A DNA stretch of 20,275 nucleotides from Candidatus Methylomirabilota bacterium (GCA_016209725.1 JACQVO010000264.1:1-20275); one strand, 5' to 3'. Shown: positions 7,326-14,210, numbered from the stretch's first letter. Notes: generated by a model not told the origin, from the sequence alone. Numbers and translations are program-made.

Positions 7326-8891
7326 CTACTTCTCGAGCCAGAGGTCCCGGAAGCGCGGGATGAGGTCGGGGACCCACACCCAGTTCTGGACCTTCCGGCT
7401 CATGACCGCGAACTCGGCGGTGTAGTTCAGGAACACGTATGGCGCATCCTCGACGATGAGCCGTTCCGCTTCGTGGTAGAGCGGCTTGCGCCGCTCGGGC
7501 TCGTAAATCACCGCCGCCCGATCGAGGAGCTCGTTGACCTTGGGGTTACTGTAGCCGGTCGAGTTGGCGAAGCCCTTGCTATGGAACAGGATGTAGAACA
7601 ACCCGTGGGGGTCCGCCCGCTGGGTCCACCTGGTGTGCGTCCAGTTAGTCTTCCGCTGGACGATCAGGGCGTAGGCGTCCGCGGTGTTCACCAGCTCGAA
7701 GTCCAGCGTCACGTTGATCTTCTGGAGCTGGCCTTGGAGCAGTTCCGCCTGCCGGATCCACTGGGAGGTGTTCTCGACGGCGAACTTGTAGCGAAAGCCG
7801 TTCGGATACCCCGCCTCGGCCAGCTTCTTCTTGGCCAGCTCCGGGTTGTATCCGTAGCCCTTGAGGTTCGGGTCCTGCCACCACAGGCCCGGTGTCGCCA
7901 CCCCGCGGGCCACCTCGCCGAAGCCCCGCAGGAGAACCTGCTTGAGCTCTTCCCGGTTGATCCCGAGCGCGATCGCCTCGCGGAGGGCTTTATTGTTGAA
8001 CGGGGGCTTGTCCACCTGCCACTGGAGGACGGTCCACCGGGCCGGTGGCTTCATCTCGGACACCCGCAGGTTCTGGTCGGCCTGCAACAACGGCACGTCC
8101 TTGGCTTCGACATCGGTGGCGATGTCCACCTCGCCCGTCCGGACCATGGTGCTCCGAACCGTGGGGTCCGGCACGACATGGTAAACGACCTTGTCGAAAT
8201 ACGGCTTTCCCTTCTCCCAATACCCGTCGAAGCGCTCAAGCGTGACTCGGGAATCCTGCACAAAATCTACGAAGCGAAATGGGCCGGTCCCCACGGGGTG
8301 TTGCCCGAAGTTTTCTCCCCACTTCTTCACTGCAGCCGGGGACACGATGAAACCTGGCCGCTCCGCGAGGGCGGCCAGCAGCGGCGCAAATGGCTTCTTC
8401 ATCTCGAAGGCGACGGTGTAGGGATCCACGACGGACACGGCTGCCACGGCAGGCTCCAGCTGGCTTCGCTGGGGGGACTTCGTCGCGGGATCCAGGATCC
8501 GGTCGATGTTCCACTTGACGACCTCTGCCGTGAAGTCCGTCCCGTCGTGGAACTTCACGCCCCGCTGCAACTGGAACGTCACGCGCTTGCCGTCCGGCGC
8601 CACCTGCCAGGAGCGGGCCAGCTCCGGGATGACGTTGAAGCTCTTGTCCAGGCCTACGAGGGTGTTGAAGACCAAGTACAGGACGTGGCGTTCCGCGAAC
8701 TGCACCGAGAAGTGGGGGTCAAGGGTCTTGGCGTCGGGAATCCATCCGATCCGGAGCGTGCCCCCCCGCACGGGCGTCTGCGCGTCCGCCCGCCCCGCGA
8801 TGGTCGGCGCCAGGACTCCGGCCAGCGCCAGGATGAGAGCCCCCACGGTTATGCCTGTTGGTCTCGTGTGTGTCGTTGCCGTCGCAGCCAT
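7326..8891 (-). CDS. ABC transporter substrate-binding protein, family 5 (DppA/OppA-like)
   Basis: The periplasmic binding protein has 521 residues from ATG 8891. GGAGGGAG lies 6 bp upstream. An in-frame start at 8990 would add 33 residues translated from palindromic leader sequence and is rejected. The N-terminus is a signal peptide (TM-like ITVGALILALAGVLAP, cleavage near ADA-QT) without a lipobox. The SBP_bac_5 body follows: VRGGTLRIGWIPDAKTLDPH at about 40-59, PELARSWQVAPDGKRVTFQL, GVKFHDGTDFTAEVVKWNI, and the YNPELAKKKLAEAGYP segment typical of the family. Partners are the two permeases downstream. Family members bind di- or oligopeptides, opines, glutathione, nickel or sugars; the ligand is not predictable. 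Association with ornithine-cyclodeaminase-like and amide-hydrolase-like genes favours an amino-acid-derived ligand. Confidence 0.93.
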   Translation of the reverse strand: MAATATTHTRPTGITVGALILALAGVLAPTIAGRADAQTPVRGGTLRIGWIPDAKTLDPHFSVQFAERHVLYLVFNTLVGLDKSFNVIPELARSWQVAPDGKRVTFQLQRGVKFHDGTDFTAEVVKWNIDRILDPATKSPQRSQLEPAVAAVSVVDPYTVAFEMKKPFAPLLAALAERPGFIVSPAAVKKWGENFGQHPVGTGPFRFVDFVQDSRVTLERFDGYWEKGKPYFDKVVYHVVPDPTVRSTMVRTGEVDIATDVEAKDVPLLQADQNLRVSEMKPPARWTVLQWQVDKPPFNNKALREAIALGINREELKQVLLRGFGEVARGVATPGLWWQDPNLKGYGYNPELAKKKLAEAGYPNGFRYKFAVENTSQWIRQAELLQGQLQKINVTLDFELVNTADAYALIVQRKTNWTHTRWTQRADPHGLFYILFHSKGFANSTGYSNPKVNELLDRAAVIYEPERRKPLYHEAERLIVEDAPYVFLNYTAEFAVMSRKVQNWVWVPDLIPRFRDLWLEK

Positions 8892-8905
8892 CGCAAGCTC
8901 CCTCC

Positions 8906-8933
8906 TGGTTTTTGCGCTGGCGCGCAAAAACCA
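8906..8933. repeat. palindrome TGGTTTTTGCGC / GCGCAAAAACCA
   Basis: Arms 8906-8917 and 8922-8933 are perfectly complementary with a 4-nt loop. On the minus strand it ends directly at the GGAGGGAG ribosome site of the binding-protein gene. A closely similar palindrome lies at 9124-9154. It could be a regulator-binding site, an RNA hairpin modulating initiation, or a REP-like genomic repeat. Confidence 0.65.
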
Positions 8934-9123
8934 AAACTGAAAGGCATCAGGGAACCCCTCTGGGATTGGCTCGGAGTAAACAACGACCATCCCAGAGGGA
9001 GGTAACCCCGAGGGTTACGCGCGATGGACCCCGACCCGAATCGCCGGGGTCACCTCTCATCATGCGGCCCCTTGATGAGACTGTTCGGAAGCCCCGTGCA
9101 AGAAAGTCTTTGCGCCACCAGTT

Positions 9124-9154
9124 TGGTTTTTGTGCGCCCAGCGCGCAAAAACCA
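9124..9154. repeat. second copy of the GGTTTTTGYGCGC palindrome
   Basis: Arms 9124-9137 and 9141-9154 match over 14 bp with one T/G wobble and a 3-nt loop. Read on the minus strand, both copies share the core TGGTTTTTGCGC...CAAAAACCA and are about 220 bp apart, so they look like a repeated element. Confidence 0.6.
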
Positions 9155-9184
9155 GGTACCTCCTTTGCGAGCGCTTTGAAACCC

Positions 9185-9204
9185 GAGACCCTCGGATGGG
9201 TCTC
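9185..9204 (-). terminator. possible terminator hairpin after DUF3830-A
   Basis: GAGACCC and GGGTCTC form a perfect 7-bp stem with a 6-nt loop, 20 nt past the stop codon of the preceding gene at 9224. Only GGGTTTC follows, so it is a weak intrinsic terminator at best. Its position suits separating the DUF3830 operon from the transporter operon. Confidence 0.35.
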
Positions 9205-9223
9205 CCTCGCCTTGCCGCCCGGA

Positions 9224-9625
9224 TTACCCGCGGGCGAGCGTCATCTTCTTGGCGCCCTCCCATTCCACTTGCTTCGCCAGCTTCACGAAGTCTGTAAGGT
9301 CGCCATCCAGGCGCCCGATCCGCGGCACCGGATGGGCCCCTGCGGGCCCGCGCATCTGGGCCGGTCCGTACACGAAGCGCAGGCCATTCCAGCCAGGAAC
9401 GAACAGGATGTCACCAGGGGACTGGAGTTCCGAGACGTTCTCGGGCTCCGGCGGCTCGGGGATCTTCACCCAGAGGCGCAGCATGTTGCCGCTCCAGGTC
9501 ACGTTCGTGACGGACCCATCGAGGGGCAGGCTGTCCCAGAGCGCCCGACAGATTTTCGGTGCCTTGTCCTCGAGGAGCTGGCCGGCCAGAGTCAGACCTT
9601 CAAAGGAGATCCGTAGGATCTTCAC
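9224..9625 (-). CDS. DUF3830 family protein, copy A (cyclophilin-like fold)
   Basis: The protein has 133 residues from a GTG at 9625, with GAGGAGGG 6 bp upstream. It shares the DUF3830 landmarks with three other copies in this window: LLEDKAPKICRALWDSLP near 17-34, TWSG at 43-46, SPGDILFVP near 69-77, a Y-G motif in FVYGP, and a C-terminal amphipathic helix ending in GAKKMTLAR. I recall DUF3830 as a small domain with a cyclophilin-like beta-barrel fold and no established reaction. The protein has no signal peptide and is probably cytoplasmic. It starts 21 bp after copy B stops, so the two are co-translated. It differs from the others in having extra prolines (PEPPEPENV) and a GPAGAHPVP insertion. 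Confidence 0.85.
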   Translation of the reverse strand: MKILRISFEGLTLAGQLLEDKAPKICRALWDSLPLDGSVTNVTWSGNMLRLWVKIPEPPEPENVSELQSPGDILFVPGWNGLRFVYGPAQMRGPAGAHPVPRIGRLDGDLTDFVKLAKQVEWEGAKKMTLARG

Positions 9626-9646
9626 GCGTCGCCCTCCTCTTCCGCG

Positions 9647-10075
9647 TCACGCCTTCCGCCGAATCACGAACCGCTTGGCGCCCTTCCAGACCAACTGTTC
9701 GGCCTTCTTGGCGAATTCCGTCAGATCGTCCTCGATCATCGCCACCGGCGTCACGAACAGCGGCCCGGTCTCCCAGCAGAACCGGGACTCCCCGTAGGCG
9801 ACGGCGAACTCCTTGGCCGGCCGGTAATAGACGACCTCACCCGGAGACTGGTAGGCGGATGGACTCTCGATGTCGAAGGGAGGCATGCCACCCGCCACCG
9901 CCAGGTCGATGGGCGTGTTTGTGTGGAACATCTGGCCGGACCATTTGGCGTGGGTGACCCGGTCCTCGTACGGCAGCGCACCCCACATCAGCTCGCAGGT
10001 CTTTGGCGACCGCTCCTCCAGCAGGCGTGCCGTGACGACGACTTCCTCTAGCTCGATCTCGATCTGTCGTGCCAT
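9647..10075 (-). CDS. DUF3830 family protein, copy B
   Basis: The start is set at ATG 10075, which has AGGAGG 5 bp upstream and gives 142 residues, the same size as the other copies. The frame continues upstream without a stop through a regulator remnant to 10348, so a longer start at GTG 10300 is possible but lacks a ribosome site. Family landmarks are LLEERSPKTCELMWGALP, KWSGQMFH, YQSPGEVVYY, AVAYGES and the C-terminal helix DDLTEFAKKAEQLVWKGAKR ending RRKA. Function is unknown. By position it acts with the cyclase, aldehyde dehydrogenase and transporter of the cluster. Confidence 0.85.
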   Translation of the reverse strand: MARQIEIELEEVVVTARLLEERSPKTCELMWGALPYEDRVTHAKWSGQMFHTNTPIDLAVAGGMPPFDIESPSAYQSPGEVVYYRPAKEFAVAYGESRFCWETGPLFVTPVAMIEDDLTEFAKKAEQLVWKGAKRFVIRRKA

Positions 10076-10348
10076 ATGCCCCTCCTCTCGCTGTACCGCA
10101 TCTTGAAGGGACGGACGCCCTCTCCCCTCGCGAGCCATCTCCAGACGCGCCTGCAGGATGGCTTCCATGGCCCGACGCGCGATGCCGTCGGCCCGTCGTG
10201 GGTCCCGTGCCGCGATCGCGGTCACGAGTTGTGCGTGTTCGGCCTGGACCGCCTGGAGACGTCCCGCGCGCCGGAGCGTCGTGCTCCGAAACCGGCCCAC
10301 CGTGTCGTAGGTCTTGGTGATGAATTCGAAGAGGAACGCGTTCTGTGC
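10076..10348 (-). pseudogene. GntR-family regulator remnant (C-terminal part of FCD domain)
   Basis: On the minus strand the frame from 10348 reads NAFLFEFITKTYDTVGRF, then HAQLVTAIAARDPRRADGIA and MEAILQARLEM. This is the last part of an FCD ligand-binding domain: an H-x-x-L-V-x-A-I-A-A-R-D-like helix and an R-ending helix. The DNA-binding domain and most of the FCD domain are missing. A TAG lies just upstream at 10349-10351. There is no start codon with a ribosome site. The frame enters the DUF3830 copy B ORF without a stop. I read it as a truncated regulator that once controlled the cluster. An expressed FCD-DUF3830 fusion is a less likely alternative. Confidence 0.6.
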
Positions 10349-10667
10349 CTACAGGATGATCAGGTAACAAGATTTGCGTTCCTGCCGCGTGGGACCGGGA
10401 GCCTCGGGGCGCCGGCGGCGGCCCGGGGGTTCTCGCGAAAACAGGGTGAGCATGGCGCAGCGCATGTGGCGGTGTCAAGGCCAAATCTGGCCGAAGTGGC
10501 GTGGTGACGCGGCGCCCAATCTCCGTGCAACCCCGGAAACGCCCCCACGTGGAGCAGCGTGCGGGGTCTGGGACGGGGCTGAATGTCGCCAGCTCGGTTC
10601 CACACGAGCGACGCATTCGCTTCCCGGGGCGATCTGAAGCGTTCGAATCGAGCTATTCAGCAGGCAG
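10349..10667 (-). other. intergenic region upstream of regulator remnant
   Basis: No gene is visible between the regulator remnant and DUF3830 copy C. The interval carries a candidate minus-strand promoter (10449-10478) with the short palindrome GGCCAAATCTGGCC (10479-10492) directly upstream of its -35. A GC-rich stretch (10390-10435) lies downstream. Sequence for the missing part of the GntR gene was not found in any frame. Confidence 0.5.
10449..10478 (-). promoter_or_regulatory. candidate sigma70 promoter before regulator remnant / DUF3830-B
   Basis: On the minus strand, TTGACA (10478-10473) is followed after 18 bp by CATGCT (10454-10449). The -35 is perfect; the -10 is imperfect. The palindrome GGCCAAATCTGGCC abuts the -35 and could be an operator. 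Transcripts would start near 10442 and run into the FCD remnant and DUF3830 copies B and A. Confidence 0.4.
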
Positions 10668-11084
10668 CTAGGCGCCCTTCCGCCGGAAGACAATGCGCTT
10701 CTTCCCCTCGGTCTGTAGGGCTGAGGCCTTCTGCTTGAGGAGGTCCAGTTGCCCCTGAATCATCCCGAGGCCCGTGACCCTCAGGGGGCCGATGGGCCCG
10801 GTAAAGCGCGCCTCGCCATAGCAGATGGCAATCTCCTGAATGGGCGGGTAGAAGACAATCTCGCCCGGCCACTGGAAGGCCTTGGGGTTCTCGACCTCCT
10901 GGACTCCCAGGTTCACGATGTTGGGCGTCAGGTGGAACATCTCCCCCGACCACATGGCGTGGACGGCCGCCGGGTCGTCGATCGGCAGCGCCTTCCACAG
11001 GGCCTCGACCGTCTTCGGGGCCTTGTTCTCGAACAGGGTGGCCGTGAAAACGACGCCGCCGAACTCGATCTCGATCTCCTTCAT
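10668..11084 (-). CDS. DUF3830 family protein, copy C
   Basis: The start is ATG 11084, giving 138 residues, with GGAGGG 6 bp upstream. An ATG at 11090 touches the Shine-Dalgarno site. A GTG at 11156 overlaps the cyclase stop as GTGA but gives an N-terminus unlike the family. Landmarks are MKEIEIEFGG, LFENKAPKTVEALWKALP, MWSGEMFHL, FQWPGEIVFYPP, AICYGEA and a C-terminal helix ending KKRIVFRRKGA. The cyclase gene ends 68 bp upstream on the same strand. The conserved Cys after APKT in copies B and D is replaced by Val here. Function is unknown. Confidence 0.87.
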   Translation of the reverse strand: MKEIEIEFGGVVFTATLFENKAPKTVEALWKALPIDDPAAVHAMWSGEMFHLTPNIVNLGVQEVENPKAFQWPGEIVFYPPIQEIAICYGEARFTGPIGPLRVTGLGMIQGQLDLLKQKASALQTEGKKRIVFRRKGA

Positions 11085-11152
11085 GCCCATCCCTCCTTGT
11101 GTGATGCAAACGCACTTGACGCCGGTAGGCTCCCGTGCCTTGATGCCACCGG

Positions 11153-11830
11153 TCACTCCTCGATGGCGATAACTCGGGCCGGGAAGCCCTCGACGCCGAC
11201 GACGTTCGGGGCCAGGGCGAAGAGCTGCACGGTGTTTCGGGTCAGCTTGCCCAGGTTACACACGTACTCGATGGTGCTGATGCCATGGGGGAGGAAGGTC
11301 TCGTGGGGGGCGTACCGGTCCGTGTGCCGGGCCCGCTCCTCCGGGTCCAGGTGGGGGTAGCGGAAACAGAAGGCCGGCGGGAAATCGAAGGCCACCGCCT
11401 TGGGATGCTGCCCCAGGATCCACTCGGCGGCCGGCTGGGTCACGAAGGGGGCGGTGGTCCAGAACTCCTTCGTCTTGTGGCTCGCCTTCTGATCCCACAG
11501 GGTCTTGAGCACCACGATGCCCCCCGGTCGGATGTGGCCCCCCCGGGCGGAGACCATCTCGGCCGTGATGGGGGTGTTGGGCCCCACGTCGGCCAGGTCC
11601 ACGATGTAGGCCGTGCCGATGAACGTTTCCAGCGGAACCTGATCCAGGGTCTTGCCGTCCGGGAACCGGTGAAGCGGGGCGTCCACGTGGGTGAAGCCGT
11701 GGCAGGAGAGGGTGACGATGCTACTGTGCCAGCTCCCCTTGTCGAATGTGGCGTGCACCCTCCGCTCGTTGAGCCAGCTCGGCCGCCAGTGGGGCTCGAT
11801 GGGGTGCGTGAGATCCACGATCCGACCCAT
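11153..11830 (-). CDS. cyclase family protein (kynurenine formamidase-like metal hydrolase)
   Basis: The protein has 225 residues, with GGAGGAG 4 bp before ATG 11830. It carries the cyclase-family (PF04199) signature as HGFTHVDAPLH: candidate metal ligands are H44, H48, D50 and H54. A second conserved block, GGIVVLKTLWDQ, follows near 103-114. The late FLPHGISTIEYVCNLGKL and NVVGVEGFPARVIAIE segments are typical of the family C-terminus. Known members hydrolyse amide or lactam bonds (N-formylkynurenine, isatin) or act in polyketide cyclisation. No signal peptide is present, so it is cytoplasmic. It sits between DUF3830 copies D and C, 12 bp after D. It most likely opens an amide or lactone bond in the imported substrate; true KynB activity is not supported, as no other kyn genes are here. 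Confidence 0.88.
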   Translation of the reverse strand: MGRIVDLTHPIEPHWRPSWLNERRVHATFDKGSWHSSIVTLSCHGFTHVDAPLHRFPDGKTLDQVPLETFIGTAYIVDLADVGPNTPITAEMVSARGGHIRPGGIVVLKTLWDQKASHKTKEFWTTAPFVTQPAAEWILGQHPKAVAFDFPPAFCFRYPHLDPEERARHTDRYAPHETFLPHGISTIEYVCNLGKLTRNTVQLFALAPNVVGVEGFPARVIAIEE

Positions 11831-11842
11831 GGCTCTCCTCCC

Positions 11843-12262
11843 TCAACCGGCGCGCCGGATGCGGACCGTCTTGGGTCCGTCGAAGATGATCCGATCGCAG
11901 ACCTTCGTGAAGGCCTCAAGGTTTCCCGTGATCCGGCCGATGTGGGCCACCGTGAGGTTGCCCGCAAAGTCCCGCCAGGCAGCCCGGCCGTAGGCGATAC
12001 CGATCTTGTACAGGTTGTACCGCGGGTCGTCGTAGTAGATGATATCCCCGGCTTGCAGCACCGTCACCGGGTTCTCCACCTCTCCGATCTGCAGTTGGTA
12101 GTTCTTCTCGGTCCGCCACGCCGCTCCCGACCATCGGACCTGGATGGTTCGATCCTCGATCGGCAGCAGGTCCCACACCTTGCCGCAAGTCTTCGGGGCT
12201 TTGTCATCAAAGAGGACCGCCGGGGCCACAACGCCATCCACCTCCAGCTCGATAGGTCGCAT
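11843..12262 (-). CDS. DUF3830 family protein, copy D
   Basis: The protein has 139 residues from ATG 12262, with a GGGAGGAAAGG ribosome site immediately upstream. A longer frame to 12343 lacks a ribosome site and adds low-complexity sequence. Landmarks are MRPIELEVDG, LFDDKAPKTCGKVWDLLP, RWSGAAW, VLQAGDIIYYDD, GIAYGRA and a terminal helix ending PKTVRIRRAG. It is the first DUF3830 copy after the aldehyde dehydrogenase (157-bp gap) and precedes the cyclase by 12 bp. It is one of the most diverged copies, with AGD in place of PGD/PGE. Function is unknown. Confidence 0.87.
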   Translation of the reverse strand: MRPIELEVDGVVAPAVLFDDKAPKTCGKVWDLLPIEDRTIQVRWSGAAWRTEKNYQLQIGEVENPVTVLQAGDIIYYDDPRYNLYKIGIAYGRAAWRDFAGNLTVAHIGRITGNLEAFTKVCDRIIFDGPKTVRIRRAG

Positions 12263-12419
12263 CCTTTCCTCCCTGTCTGACCAGGTAAGCCTCCCAGGTG
12301 ACTCCGAGTGCCCCCGGCCGGCCGGCTTCGGCCCTCGAGCCAAGCCTGGACCTCCCAGCCCTCCTCCCTCGTCACCGACCCCCGGGTGCCACCCCGCCGG
12401 ATCTCCCCCCGGCTTGCGC

Positions 12420-13913
12420 CTAGCGGATCTTGAAGGGATCGGCGGTCGCCCCGCTCAACTCCACCCAGATGTTCTTGACCTGGGTGTACTCCTTTATGGC
12501 CTCCATCCCGTTCTCGCGGCCGTAGCCGCTCTGCTTGTAGCCTCCCCACGGGGCGGCGAAGGATGCCGCCCGGTAACTGTTGATCCAGATGATGCCGGCC
12601 TCCAGGTCGCGCGCCACCCGATGGGCCCGCCGGACGTCCAGAGTCCACACGCCGGCCGCAAGGCCGTAGCGGCTGTCGTTGGCCAGGCGAACGGCCTCTT
12701 CCTCCCCCTGGAACCGGAGTACGGCCAGGACCGGGCCGAAGATCTCCTCTTGAGCAAGGCGCATTTCGTTCCGGACGTCCACGAAGATCGTGGGCTCGAA
12801 GAACCAGCCGCGCGCCAAGGGGGGCGGGGCCTTCGGCCGGCCCCCCCCGCACACCAGCCGGGCGCCTTCCTGGATTCCGATCTCGACGTACCGTTGGATC
12901 TTCTCCAATTGCTCGGGCGTGGCGACGGGACCCATCTCGGTCTCCATCTGCGAGGGGTCCCCCAACTTGATCGTCTTGGCACGGGACACGAGTCGGTCCA
13001 CGAATTGATCGTGGATGCTCTCATGAAGCAAGAGTCGTGAACCCGCGATACACGTCTGGCCGCTGGCCCCGAAGATGCCGGCGATCGCCCCGTTGACCGC
13101 TGCATCGAGGTCCGCGTCGTCAAAGACGATGTTCGGCGACTTGCCCCCGAGCTCGCAGGTCACCCGGGTGAGGTTAGCGGCGGCGTTTCGGGCCACGATC
13201 TTGCCGGTCTCGCACCCGCCCGTGAAAGCTAGCTTGCCGATGACCGGGTGGCGCACCAGCGCGTCGCCGGCCGTCTCGCCGAAGCCGGTGACCACGTTGA
13301 CGACGCCCGGCGGGAACCCCGCCTGCTCGATGAGGCGGGCAACCTCCAGCAAGGAGGCCGAGGTGTATTCCGACGGCTTGATCACCACAGTGTTGCCGGC
13401 GGCCAGGGCGGGGGCCAGCTTCCAGGTCGCCAGTAACAAGGGCGAGTTCCACGGCACGATGGCTCCCACCACCCCGATCGGCTCCCGGACGGAGTAGTTG
13501 AGGAAATTGGGTTTTTCGGTGGGAATGACCTCACCCAGGATCTTGTCGGCCAGGCCTGCATAGTAGTAGTACCAGTTCGGGATGGCGTGGAGCTGGCCGG
13601 ACATCTCGCGGATGAGCTTTCCGTTGTCCCGGGTCTCAATGAGGGCCAGTTCGTCGGCATGCTGATCGATCAGGTCGCCCAGCCGCCGCAGCAGCTTCCC
13701 CCGTTCGATCGGCGCCAGTCGGCGCCATGCCGGGCTCTGGAACGCCATGCGTGCGGCGCGCACGGCGCGATCCACATCCTCAGCCTGTCCATCCGGGATC
13801 TCCGCCCACGGCTCGCAGGTATAGGGGGAGACGGTGGGGAAGACCTTGCCGCCGGCAGCGTCCACCCACTGCCCATCGATCCACATCTGGTATCGCTTGA
13901 GTTGAGCCGTCAT
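12420..13913 (-). CDS. NAD(P)+-dependent aldehyde dehydrogenase
   Basis: This 497-residue, full-length ALDH-superfamily protein has all catalytic elements: N156 in VPWNSPL, K179 in VIKPSEYT, general base E254 in ELGGKSPN and nucleophile C288 in GQTCIAGSRL. The cofactor loop reads FTGGCETGK rather than the usual FTGS. EEIFGPVLAVL and the C-terminal GGYKQSGYGRENG are canonical. It oxidises an aldehyde to its acid in the cytoplasm; sequence alone does not define the aldehyde, and family resemblance is to the betaine/aromatic aldehyde group. GGAGGAATCGACG precedes the ATG, and a stem-loop at 13927-13951 ends right at this ribosome site. It is the first gene of the catabolic cluster, downstream of the candidate promoter at 14204-14233. 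Confidence 0.94.
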   Translation of the reverse strand: MTAQLKRYQMWIDGQWVDAAGGKVFPTVSPYTCEPWAEIPDGQAEDVDRAVRAARMAFQSPAWRRLAPIERGKLLRRLGDLIDQHADELALIETRDNGKLIREMSGQLHAIPNWYYYYAGLADKILGEVIPTEKPNFLNYSVREPIGVVGAIVPWNSPLLLATWKLAPALAAGNTVVIKPSEYTSASLLEVARLIEQAGFPPGVVNVVTGFGETAGDALVRHPVIGKLAFTGGCETGKIVARNAAANLTRVTCELGGKSPNIVFDDADLDAAVNGAIAGIFGASGQTCIAGSRLLLHESIHDQFVDRLVSRAKTIKLGDPSQMETEMGPVATPEQLEKIQRYVEIGIQEGARLVCGGGRPKAPPPLARGWFFEPTIFVDVRNEMRLAQEEIFGPVLAVLRFQGEEEAVRLANDSRYGLAAGVWTLDVRRAHRVARDLEAGIIWINSYRAASFAAPWGGYKQSGYGRENGMEAIKEYTQVKNIWVELSGATADPFKIR

Positions 13914-13926
13914 CGTCGATTCCTCC

Positions 13927-13951
13927 GGAGTCCGGCAGCCGCCGGAACTCC
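13927..13951 (-). promoter_or_regulatory. hairpin adjoining the aldehyde dehydrogenase ribosome site
   Basis: GGAGTCCGG (13927-13935) pairs with CCGGAACTCC (13942-13951) with one bulged base and a 6-nt loop. On the transcript it finishes directly before GGAGGA, where it could modulate initiation. The strand of action is inferred from the position. Confidence 0.4.
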
Positions 13952-13997
13952 CTGGTCACCGGGCGTTCATCCACCCCCGCCCCTCCCCCCGGTGGGG

Positions 13998-14012
13998 CAT
14001 CACACGGTGATG
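13998..14012. promoter_or_regulatory. inverted repeat CATCAC-N3-GTGATG
   Basis: This is a perfect 6-bp inverted repeat with a 3-bp centre, about 85 bp upstream of the aldehyde dehydrogenase start and downstream of the candidate promoter. It may be an operator. No regulator can be named. Confidence 0.3.
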
Positions 14013-14063
14013 GCGGGGCGACAGAGTTCCTTCAGCCAGATGCGATCGAAGGTGAGTGTTTCC

Positions 14064-14210
14064 ATGGAGAGAACTGTAGATGAATTCAATATACAGTGGA
14101 CTCGTCTTGATCTCGACCATCAATTGGTCTTGCAGGTAGGTGAGGGTGATAAGCGTTTGCTCCTGCGCGTGGAATCGGAATCGGTGCTATCCCGTGTGGC
14201 CGTCTTATAG
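14064..14210 (+). CDS. possible small protein, 48 residues, unrecognised
   Basis: An ATG at 14064 opens a 48-codon frame ending in TAG at 14208-14210. GAAGGTGA lies about 8 bp upstream. The peptide (MERTVDEFNIQWTRLDLDHQ, then VLQVGEGDKRLLLRVESESV) is mixed hydrophilic and hydrophobic with no cysteine, signal peptide or TM segment, and composition compatible with a real protein. It lies in an AT-rich patch, overlaps the inverted repeat at 14073-14097, and its 3' end overlaps a minus-strand promoter candidate. It could be a genuine small gene, a relic, or chance. Confidence 0.25.
   Translation: MERTVDEFNIQWTRLDLDHQLVLQVGEGDKRLLLRVESESVLSRVAVL
14073..14097. promoter_or_regulatory. AT-rich inverted repeat ACTGTA-N13-TACAGT, candidate operator
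   Basis: ACTGTA (14073-14078) and TACAGT (14092-14097) are perfectly complementary and enclose AT-rich sequence in an otherwise GC-rich region. Spacing near two helical turns suits a dimeric helix-turn-helix regulator such as a GntR protein. It lies between the candidate promoter and the aldehyde dehydrogenase start. The regulator remnant in the same cluster makes a GntR link attractive, but this is inference. Confidence 0.4.

Larger units (their letters stand above)
8892..9223 (-). promoter_or_regulatory. 332-nt highly structured leader upstream of binding-protein gene
   Basis: There is no gene here. The interval contains six inverted repeats. GAGACCC/GGGTCTC (9185-9204) follows the DUF3830-A stop. 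A 14-bp-arm palindrome lies at 9124-9154. A 7-bp pair lies at 9027-9033/9045-9051, GTAACCC/GGGTTAC at 9002-9018, and CCCTCTGGGAT/ATCCCAGAGGG at 8956-8999. A 12-bp-arm palindrome at 8906-8933 touches the Shine-Dalgarno site. It may be a regulatory leader RNA or operator cluster for the transporter. No known riboswitch class was recognised and no clear promoter was found. Confidence 0.5.

Noticed and set aside
8892..8990. Extended N-terminus of the substrate-binding protein
   Set aside because: It would translate palindromic leader sequence ahead of a normal signal peptide. ATG 8891 has an ideal ribosome site.
7473..9005. 510-codon plus-strand ORF
   Set aside because: It is a shadow of the substrate-binding protein gene on the opposite strand and has no family motifs.
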